A stretch of 64,000 nt of DNA. Origin: Gammaproteobacteria bacterium 50_400_T64 (GTDB taxonomy: Bacteria > Pseudomonadota > Gammaproteobacteria > Pseudomonadales > Porticoccaceae). Location: assembly GCA_002162755.1 (NCBI GenBank), contig MAAS01000029.1:285033-349032 (forward strand). Direction: 5' to 3'. This document shows positions 57,662 through 64,000 of the stretch, piece by piece. The notes under the pieces were generated by a model that was not told where the DNA came from, searched no databases, and saw nothing but the letters and a program-made list of their open reading frames with translations. The position numbers and the translations under genes are program-made. How positions within the stretch are numbered: position 1 is the first letter of the stretch; each line of letters starts with the position of its first letter.

Positions 57662-58144
57662 ATGCAGGACTTTAGCTATTTTGTTTTTGCTCGTTCACTA
57701 CACGTAGCGGCGGTCGTTTTCTGGATCGGTGGCGTGGCTTTTGTGACGACGGTACTTATTCCTGCTCTCAAGAAAATAGCGGCTGGTGACGATAAATTAG
57801 AATTATTTGAGCAGCTTGAAGGGCGCTTTTCTTTTCAGGCTAAAATCACTACCTTGCTCACGGGGATTAGTGGTTTTTACATGCTCGAGTTTATGAATGC
57901 ATGGGAACGGTATTCGCAACCACAATTCTGGTGGATGCACTTAATGACCCTGGTCTGGGTTATTTTCACACTGGTTTTATTCTTATTTGAACCGCTTTTT
58001 TTACACCGCTGGTTTCGAGAGCGAGCACTTATCAATAGTGATAAAGCATTTGCATTGCTGCATAGAATGCACAAGGTTCTTTTAACACTGAGCGTATTAG
58101 CCGTACTCGGTGCTGTTGTGGGATCTCACGGTTTTACTTTTTAG
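57662..58144 (+). CDS. CopD-like integral membrane protein
   Basis: 160 aa with four membrane helices. It starts with ARSLHVAAVVFWIGGVAFVTTVLIP, typical of the CopD-like family, and has a His in HRMHKVLLTLSVLAVLG. Family members include copper-related and haem-binding membrane proteins. In this haem/iron context, a redox role in the membrane is possible, but the function is not known. Last gene of the hemP-hmuS unit. Confidence 0.75.
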   Translation: MQDFSYFVFARSLHVAAVVFWIGGVAFVTTVLIPALKKIAAGDDKLELFEQLEGRFSFQAKITTLLTGISGFYMLEFMNAWERYSQPQFWWMHLMTLVWVIFTLVLFLFEPLFLHRWFRERALINSDKAFALLHRMHKVLLTLSVLAVLGAVVGSHGFTF

Positions 58145-58151
58145 CCCTTCA

Positions 58152-59585
58152 TCAGGATCGTGATAGCGTATTGCTACGGGCTCTCATTACAAGAAATACA
58201 CCGATCGCCAGGCAGGTAAATACGGCCGCCATCGATAAGCCCAATGGGCGAGCGATGACGTCGGGAAAGCGGATGAAAAAGCCTGCGCTAAGCACTAGCA
58301 ACGATAAACTGAGAGCACCCTGTAAGTGAAAAGCACTGAGTTGCTCGTTTTTGCGCCACAAGCAAAATAACACTGCGATTATGCTTGTGGCGCTGAAACT
58401 GCTTAGGGCGGGCAGGCTGAGTACAACACTGGCGAAGGCAGACAAAGAAAGCGCCAGAGGTATGCCCCAAACAGTGGCTGTCCAGATATCATTGATCCAG
58501 TTTCTACCACCCCGGCGGGCCAGCCAGATATTAATGCCACTGGCCGATATGATGGTTAGCGCCAGGCCCAGCACGCCATAAACCGCGCATACCCACAGGC
58601 TGCCAAATTGGCCAAAATGTAAGCGATAGACTGAATAGAGGGCTTGTCGTCCCAAGGGCCCATCGGCTAGACCCTGAGTGTCGATGTACTGTCCGTCGAC
58701 TGAGTAGCGATACATCTCGGCGTAAATGAGTCGACCGGGTAAGGTGGCGCCTATTTCGATAAATTGCTGCGCTGTTCCCAGCTTTTGGGCGACAATAAAA
58801 ATCGGTTGGGCCTGTGGGAAGCGTTGTTTTTGAGTGTCTAAAATACGCGCTATATCCAGCGCGACCACGGGCGCGTCAAGCACGGGGTCAGCACCGTAGA
58901 TGTCATCAATAAGCGCATGCCGGTCACTCGCATAAAAGGCGGCGGCACTGACGAATATTAATGGCCCTACGAGGCCGAAGAAGGCACCGGTAATACCCAT
59001 CATTAAATGAAAAGGTAGGCCCCAGACGGATAGCCGGTTATGAATATCGGCCTGTTCGAGGCGGCGTGTACCACCGAGACGTAGGCTAAACGCATCTTTG
59101 AAAATACGCGGGTGGGCGACGATGCCGCTAATGATCAGGGCCACTAGCAGGGCGCCTAGCGTACCGGTGATGAGCGAGCCGATGGTTTTGGGCAGGTGCA
59201 AATAATAATGCAGCTCTCGCAGCATGTGCGTCCAGCCTTCGCGCACAGGCTCGCCGAGTGAGCCGTCGGCTTGTAAATACCATTCTTTATGGTCACCGGA
59301 GATGTGCATGCGTGGCTGACTTTCGCTGGGAAGAACAACATGCAGGCTGTCCGCAAACTGCCCCGTACGTTGGCGGTAGGACTCTATGGCTGTGGTGATC
59401 GTTTGCCCGTCGTAGTCAGTAAACTCTGTAACTAGGGGTTGTTCCCAGCGTTCAAAATAGTCGGCAAAAACAGCCAGCGTGCCGGTTAAGCAAATCAGGT
59501 ACAGCAGGCCACCGGCACACAAACCAATGATCGAGTGGGCATCCAGTGACGCTTTTATTTGTGCAGGTGAGGCTATCGTTTTCAT
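58152..59585 (-). CDS. PepSY-associated membrane protein
   Basis: 477 aa with about six to seven membrane helices. N-terminal SLDAHSIIGLCAGGLLYLICLTGTLAVFADYFERWEQP is the PepSY-TM signature. A periplasmic PepSY region lies between helices (DGSLGEPVREGWTHMLRELHYYLHLPKTIG), with conserved HxxLHLP-like elements. Such proteins are commonly iron-regulated and lie beside TonB siderophore receptors, where some reduce ferric siderophores. Overlaps the next gene by 4 nt. Confidence 0.85.
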   Translation of the reverse strand: MKTIASPAQIKASLDAHSIIGLCAGGLLYLICLTGTLAVFADYFERWEQPLVTEFTDYDGQTITTAIESYRQRTGQFADSLHVVLPSESQPRMHISGDHKEWYLQADGSLGEPVREGWTHMLRELHYYLHLPKTIGSLITGTLGALLVALIISGIVAHPRIFKDAFSLRLGGTRRLEQADIHNRLSVWGLPFHLMMGITGAFFGLVGPLIFVSAAAFYASDRHALIDDIYGADPVLDAPVVALDIARILDTQKQRFPQAQPIFIVAQKLGTAQQFIEIGATLPGRLIYAEMYRYSVDGQYIDTQGLADGPLGRQALYSVYRLHFGQFGSLWVCAVYGVLGLALTIISASGINIWLARRGGRNWINDIWTATVWGIPLALSLSAFASVVLSLPALSSFSATSIIAVLFCLWRKNEQLSAFHLQGALSLSLLVLSAGFFIRFPDVIARPLGLSMAAVFTCLAIGVFLVMRARSNTLSRS

Positions 59586-60127
59586 AGGAATAAATAGGCG
59601 CTAGATACGCCGCCAGCTGATAGTAGGAGCAAACTGTTGCGCGCCAATTTCTCGCTGCTACAGATCCAGTAGATGATTAAAGCAGTGAGGATGGGGTCGA
59701 CCAGTGCAGCCACGACTAATTGTTCATTGCGGGCAATGGGCAGCAGGCCGGTTAAGGCTATTGTCGTCAGGCAGCCTGTTACTAAAGCGAGAGGGCCGGC
59801 GACGGTGAAGGTTGCCAGTTTATGCGTCAGGGATGTGTCGGAGAAACGCGCTGGCAAGCGAGGGGCTGTTGGTTTTACTGCACGAAATTCAAGTCCGCAG
59901 GCAATGACAAGCCAGGCTGTAAGCGTCGATGTGAGAAGCATATAGATGACGGCAAACTCGATGCCCACCTGGTGAGCCCAAATGTTGATAGCAGCCAGTA
60001 ACATTAAACTGGCGAACGGGATCAGTATTCGATATTGAAGCCCTTGCTTTCTCCAGCCTGTGCGCAAGGCTAAAATGGCCCCGCCGCACAACAGCAGGGG
60101 CAGTGTGGATAGTAGTTCTGTGATCAT
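59582..60127 (-). CDS. Unknown 181-aa membrane protein between PepSY protein and TonB receptor
   Basis: Five or six membrane helices, no motif known to me. A TTG at 60130 precedes the ATG at 60127. It overlaps the PepSY gene by 4 nt (ATGA), so both are translated together. The position between a TonB receptor and PepSY protein suggests ferric-siderophore or iron handling at the inner membrane. Confidence 0.7.
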   Translation of the reverse strand: MITELLSTLPLLLCGGAILALRTGWRKQGLQYRILIPFASLMLLAAINIWAHQVGIEFAVIYMLLTSTLTAWLVIACGLEFRAVKPTAPRLPARFSDTSLTHKLATFTVAGPLALVTGCLTTIALTGLLPIARNEQLVVAALVDPILTALIIYWICSSEKLARNSLLLLSAGGVSSAYLFL

Positions 60128-60234
60128 CAATGTTTCTGTGGGCCTGTATGTGGAGCGTAAAGGAGGGGAAATCGCCCGCGTTTTTCCGCTTAAAGAAGTC
60201 GATGCGAGCGGGATCGTTATCGAGTGATTAGCCC

Positions 60235-62424
60235 CTAAAAATTAAGGCTCATTGTACCTACGACAGTCCGCTCTTCTGCAGCAAAACAAGCGCCACCAAC
60301 GGAACAGGTTCCGTAGTATTCTTTGTCGAACAAATTTCTAACATTGAGGGCAAAACTAATAGCGTCCAGGTCGTAGGCAATTAGGCCGTCGATAACCGTG
60401 TAGCTATCCGTTGTGATTCTTTCAACCGAAGGTGCCAGCGGGTTTGGAAACAGGTAAGCATTACCATTGCTCTCGTTTTTACCGGCATAGCGCACGCCCG
60501 TTCCAATGCGCAGTCGAGAAAGTCGGTCGCTTGATGGCACCCAGGTAAGCCATGCGGAGGCCTGTTTTTCGGGAACATATTCGACATTTTGTCCCGTTGG
60601 GTCTTCTGTATCTAGCAGGGTGTAGTTGGCCTGTAAGTGGAAGTCGCCAATCACAGTTTGCCCTTCTATTTCGATACCTTTGATTTTTGCAGTGCCTTTT
60701 TGTTGCGCAGGTGAGCCGGGAAAGGCGAGCGGGTCAGGCAAGTTGGTTTGTTCAATGTCGAAAAAGGCAAGGGTGACGTAAGTCTGTGTACCTTGTGGTT
60801 GGTACTTCAGTCCGATCTCTGTTTGCTTGCCTTCCTGCGGGTCAAACTGCTTGTTGGTATATGCATCAGTGCCGATGACCGGATCAAAGGATTCGGCATA
60901 ACTAATATAAGGGTTGAGGCCAATAGACGTTCTGTAGAGCGCTCCAACGCTATACGTTGTGGCGTAATCGTTTTGTTGGGATGTGCCATTATCATTTTCG
61001 ACTTCGTCGTAGCGAAGACCAGCGTTGAAAATCAGGTTGCCAATTTCTATCTGATCATTAATGTAGATGCCAAGCGTATCTATGTTGCTTTCGCTTGATT
61101 TACCTACGGCCTCAAAAAAGGCATCCGGTGGAATTTCACTGCCGCTATAAGCCGGCGAAAACACATTGAAGGTACTCGGCAGGCCCATTGGGAAAAATTG
61201 GGCAGCTGCCGCTAGCGAAGGATAATTAAGGTAGGCAACTTTTTTGTCGGTATCTATTTTTTGATAATTTACGCCGAACAATACTTCGTGGAATATCGCC
61301 CCGGTATTGAAATGTGCCCTAAGCCGTGTGTCGATAGCGATCTGTTCCGCTGAGGCTGGCGCATCGTACCAGCTTCTGCCAATGGCGGTGCCGTTGGGTA
61401 AAGTACTTGGATTGCCGCCCTGAGGGGAGATCCATGACTGGCTATAGTCGGCCTCACTGTCGCGGTAGCGGGCGGAGCCTTCTACCGAGAAGACCGCATT
61501 AATCATATGCTGACCAAACAGCGTTACCGATGTCGACTCCGTGTCGTAGCGATTAAAATGGGGGTCTCCGGCGTAGAAATAAGCATCAACTTCCTGACCG
61601 CTTGCACCGGCACACATTGCCGGGTTGGATACGGATACGCTACTGCTGGCGCAACCAGTGACGCTTAGGGGGGAGAACTGATGTGCCGTATCACTTTCTC
61701 GATCGGTGTAATTTACTAATGCGGTCAACAGGGTTCTGTCATTTTCAAAGGTAATTGACGGGGCAAGCACTAATGAATCGTCTTCAATATGGTCTATCTG
61801 GGTGTTACTTTCACGGTACAGGGCGACGAGCCGTGCCGTTAAATTGCCGTCACCTGACAAATCAAAGCCCATGTCGGTCGCCACTTCCATCCGGTCGTGG
61901 GATCCTCCGCTAACCACTAATTCACGTTCCAGGTTATCGCGTCCTGCGCGTTTGCTGATCGCGTTTACAATGCCACCCGGTGAGCCTTCGCCGTATAAAA
62001 CGGAGGCTGGGCCTTTGAGCACTTCAACTTGCTCGAGCGTGTATATTTCAGTGCGCGCATTGTTATAAAAGCCAAATAAAACCTGAATGTTGTCGAGGTA
62101 TTCAGGCACTCGTAGCCCTCGAATCCGCGGGAAATCCCCCCGTGTTGAATACCCGAATGTATCGCCCACAACACCTGCGGTGTAGTTGAGTGTATCGTCC
62201 AGAGTCAGTGCGCCCCGTTCGATAAATTGCTCTGCGGTGATAACACTGACAGAGCGGGCGGTTTCCATAATGGGCGTGTCAGACTTGGTGGCGGAATAGC
62301 GGGTTAAAACGCTGGTGGTAAATACCTCCTCCATTATCTTGTGTTCTGATGGCGCTGTATTGGCGAACAGTACCGGGGCGTGTGATATGAGTAATAGCGA
62401 CGGAAATAACCAGCTTTTTATCAT
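60235..62424 (-). CDS. TonB-dependent siderophore receptor
   Basis: 729 aa. Signal peptide (LLLISHAPVLFA-NTA), plug domain (~50-180: VEVLKGPASVLYGEGSPGGIVNAISKR) and beta barrel ending in Phe (GTMSLNF). The TonB-box region is VFTTSVLTRY, loosely matched. No signalling extension is present. It imports ferric siderophores across the outer membrane; the ligand is unknown. It is divergent in function from the haem genes but close to them. Confidence 0.93.
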   Translation of the reverse strand: MIKSWLFPSLLLISHAPVLFANTAPSEHKIMEEVFTTSVLTRYSATKSDTPIMETARSVSVITAEQFIERGALTLDDTLNYTAGVVGDTFGYSTRGDFPRIRGLRVPEYLDNIQVLFGFYNNARTEIYTLEQVEVLKGPASVLYGEGSPGGIVNAISKRAGRDNLERELVVSGGSHDRMEVATDMGFDLSGDGNLTARLVALYRESNTQIDHIEDDSLVLAPSITFENDRTLLTALVNYTDRESDTAHQFSPLSVTGCASSSVSVSNPAMCAGASGQEVDAYFYAGDPHFNRYDTESTSVTLFGQHMINAVFSVEGSARYRDSEADYSQSWISPQGGNPSTLPNGTAIGRSWYDAPASAEQIAIDTRLRAHFNTGAIFHEVLFGVNYQKIDTDKKVAYLNYPSLAAAAQFFPMGLPSTFNVFSPAYSGSEIPPDAFFEAVGKSSESNIDTLGIYINDQIEIGNLIFNAGLRYDEVENDNGTSQQNDYATTYSVGALYRTSIGLNPYISYAESFDPVIGTDAYTNKQFDPQEGKQTEIGLKYQPQGTQTYVTLAFFDIEQTNLPDPLAFPGSPAQQKGTAKIKGIEIEGQTVIGDFHLQANYTLLDTEDPTGQNVEYVPEKQASAWLTWVPSSDRLSRLRIGTGVRYAGKNESNGNAYLFPNPLAPSVERITTDSYTVIDGLIAYDLDAISFALNVRNLFDKEYYGTCSVGGACFAAEERTVVGTMSLNF

Positions 62425-62633
62425 TTAAATACTGACCTTGAAATAGAGGGCTGGGGCCGCGGGGGCAGCTAAAACCCTTATTTAAGAGTGATGTGGTCAA
62501 AACCCCTGGCTGTACTTTGTCAGGCAGGGTTTGACTCAGTGAGTTTGCTAAACAGGATTAAAAGCAGGGTTGTGGCAAATAAACGGACTTGCTGTTTATG
62601 TCTTTACACTGTTTTAAACGTCGCCCTGGTTTG

Positions 62634-63236
62634 TTAAAGCGACTTGCTGTGCTCGCTTAAATAGCTAGCAACGCCTTCGGGGCTTGCATCCATTCCGTCT
62701 TCTCCAGCCTGCCAACCAGCGGGGCAAACCTCACCGTGGGCTTCGTGGAATTGCCAGGCATCAACTAATCGTAGGTATTCATCAACATTGCGGCCTAATG
62801 GCAGGTCGTTGATTGATTGATGGCGAATAATGCCGTTGGCGTCAATCAGAAAGGTGGCACGTAACGCGACGTCTTCACTGGGGGCCTGCACGCCATAGCT
62901 GTTAATGATTTTGTGCGAACAGTCGGCGACCATCGGATAACCCAGCGGGCCAACACCACCGTTTTCGACAGCCGTATTGCGCCATGCCAGGTGAGTAAAT
63001 TGCGAGTCGATAGAGACGGCGATAACCTGGGTTTTTTTCTCGGCGAAGGCGGCAAGACGATGATTAAATGCAATTAGCTCGGAAGGGCAAACAAAGGTGA
63101 AATCTAAGGGATAGAAAAATAATATACCGTAATCGCCATTCAGTTGTTCATGCAGATTAAAGTCTTCGTTGATAGTGCCGTCGCCCATAACAGCTTGAGT
63201 GGAAAATTCAGGTGCGCGTTGACCAATTAAATTCAT
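62634..63236 (-). CDS. 2-Cys peroxiredoxin (AhpC/Tsa type)
   Basis: 200 aa. Peroxidatic Cys50 in FYPLDFTFVCPSE and resolving Cys171 in GEVCPAGW. Reduces peroxides with thioredoxin or AhpF-like partners. It follows an unknown 133-aa gene on the same strand. No ahpF in the window. Confidence 0.93.
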   Translation of the reverse strand: MNLIGQRAPEFSTQAVMGDGTINEDFNLHEQLNGDYGILFFYPLDFTFVCPSELIAFNHRLAAFAEKKTQVIAVSIDSQFTHLAWRNTAVENGGVGPLGYPMVADCSHKIINSYGVQAPSEDVALRATFLIDANGIIRHQSINDLPLGRNVDEYLRLVDAWQFHEAHGEVCPAGWQAGEDGMDASPEGVASYLSEHSKSL

Positions 63237-63286
63237 ATTTTTCTCCAGTATTGTTTAAAGGTGGTGTTTATATAGAGACGTATAAT

Positions 63287-63688
63287 TTAGTGTGGCCCCG
63301 TTCTGGGTCTGTCGTCCGTTGTTATTTGTCCGCGGCACATTTGCACCCAATCCATGGCTAGCGAGCGGTATAAAAAGCGCGGCTTTGAGTCGGTGTCGCA
63401 ACGAACAGCGAGCATGTGTAGGTGTTGATAAGCGGCCTCGGCGTAGGATTTCTCCTGGGTGAGGGCAAATTTACTCATTAAAAACAACAAGGACATTTGT
63501 AGTGTTTCCTGGGTGGGGCCCTTTGTGCTGCTGTCCTGCTGGGTAGGCGATTGCGCTTTATTAGCGTCGAGTGTCAGCTCATGGTTTACCGCCTTGGGCT
63601 GACTGCCTGGCGGTGATGCTTTACTTGTTTCCGAGGTAGGCGGTGTCGGTGCGAGGACTGGGTTACTGTCTGATTTTATTTTTTTCAT
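63287..63688 (-). CDS. Unknown 133-aa protein before the peroxiredoxin
   Basis: The first ~60 residues are low-complexity (Pro/Ser/Thr/Gln); the rest looks helical (QMSLLFLMSKFALTQEKSYAEAAYQHLHMLAVRC...YRSLAMDWVQMCRGQI). No family recognised. A Fur box lies ~60 bp upstream, and the peroxiredoxin gene follows after 50 bp, so it is probably iron-regulated together with it. Confidence 0.6.
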   Translation of the reverse strand: MKKIKSDSNPVLAPTPPTSETSKASPPGSQPKAVNHELTLDANKAQSPTQQDSSTKGPTQETLQMSLLFLMSKFALTQEKSYAEAAYQHLHMLAVRCDTDSKPRFLYRSLAMDWVQMCRGQITTDDRPRTGPH

Positions 63689-63749
63689 TCGCTTTCTCCT
63701 TAGCCCGTGGGCGCTGTTTAATCCGAAACAATCTAACGCTAATGCTATC

Positions 63750-63768
63750 GATAATTATTATCATTTGT
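63750..63768 (-). promoter_or_regulatory. Fur box upstream of the 133-aa gene and peroxiredoxin
   Basis: Read on the minus strand, AATGATAATAATTATC (63750-63765) matches the Fur consensus core AATGATAATCATTATC at 15 of 16 positions. It lies 62 bp before the 133-aa gene. Confidence 0.7.
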
Positions 63769-63921
63769 AATTATTGAGGTGTCAACTACTTTAGACGGTC
63801 GATCTTATTTAAGGGGTGAGATACCGATTTTGCAGCTTTAAAATGCTGTGAGAGCGTGGTGTTTTAGGGCGTTAAAATGAATAGCGTTCTTGGCGGTGGT
63901 TAAAAACATCCCGTGAGTGAG

Positions 63922-63950
63922 TTTACCCAGCCATTTGGGCGCGATACAAT
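63922..63950 (+). promoter_or_regulatory. Candidate promoter at right edge
   Basis: TTTACC (63922-63927), 17 bp, TACAAT (63945-63950). It would serve a gene starting at an ATG at 63992 that leaves the window after three codons; nothing can be said about that gene. Confidence 0.35.
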
Positions 63951-64000
63951 GCGCTGCTTCCTCACTTCCACCGACCTTGGAATCAAGCTTTATGCTGCGA

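Noticed and set aside
63913-64000. Open frame from GTG at 63913 to the window edge
   Set aside because: Only 29 codons are visible, with no ribosome site, and it overlaps a promoter-like TTTACC-17-TACAAT; an ATG at 63992 may be the real start.

Overview
The window looks like the chromosome of a marine-type gammaproteobacterium. I infer the Cellvibrionales/Spongiibacteraceae neighbourhood (or a relative of the pseudomonads) from gene order and protein similarity recalled from memory. The supporting blocks are ubiE-ubiJ-ubiB-hisI-hisE-tatABC, suhB | trmJ-iscR-iscS-iscU-iscA-hscB-hscA-fdx-iscX, ndk-rlmN-pilW-ispG-hisS-yfgM-bamB-der, and rne | rluC-HAD. No species call is possible from the sequence alone.

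Layout. (1) 1-7.57 kb is the right-hand part of an integrative element. It carries a tyrosine recombinase next to the 3' end of a tRNA-Arg(CCU), an AlpA-like regulator, three unknown small proteins overlapping end to end, and a large Toprim/DUF927 primase-helicase-like protein that runs off the left edge. An unknown 470-aa protein sits in the cargo position, with a small cluster of 9-bp-spaced TGTTCCC repeats beside it. (2) 7.7-17.6 kb is accessory metabolism and poorly characterised envelope proteins: an SLC13-type transporter, a class II aldolase-like protein, a HupE/UreJ protein with a membrane-anchored partner, a c-type cytochrome-like lipoprotein, a DUF6152 protein, two paralogous exported proteins, two DUF6644-type membrane proteins, a 51-aa membrane peptide and tRNA-Ser(UGA). 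(3) 17.6-24.2 kb holds rne, rluC, a HAD phosphatase and rpoS. (4) 24.2-32.7 kb is a long minus-strand run for ubiquinone, histidine, Tat export, mismatch repair and ferredoxin. (5) 32.8-42.6 kb has suhB/trmJ and the complete isc operon, followed by a PAS-GGDEF-EAL protein with an unusual N-terminal cysteine cluster. (6) 42.7-51.4 kb is a housekeeping operon series, ndk to der, with no rodZ between pilW and ispG. (7) 51.4-64 kb is a lone GIY-YIG protein, an M3 peptidase, xseA, and an iron/haem region: a Fur-box promoter, hemP, hmuS, a Cys-rich small protein, a CopD-like protein, PepSY, a TonB receptor, and a Fur-box-preceded unknown protein with a 2-Cys peroxiredoxin.

How the parts fit. The isc operon has a recognisable promoter covered by two abutting 25-bp IscR-like sites. 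The haem genes share a TTGACA-17-AATAAT promoter overlapped by a Fur box. The best places to look for undescribed biology are the element's cargo gene with its iteron cluster, the exported/membrane cluster at 12-17.3 kb, the Cys-motif diguanylate cyclase/phosphodiesterase behind the isc operon, and the Cys-rich protein of the haem locus.
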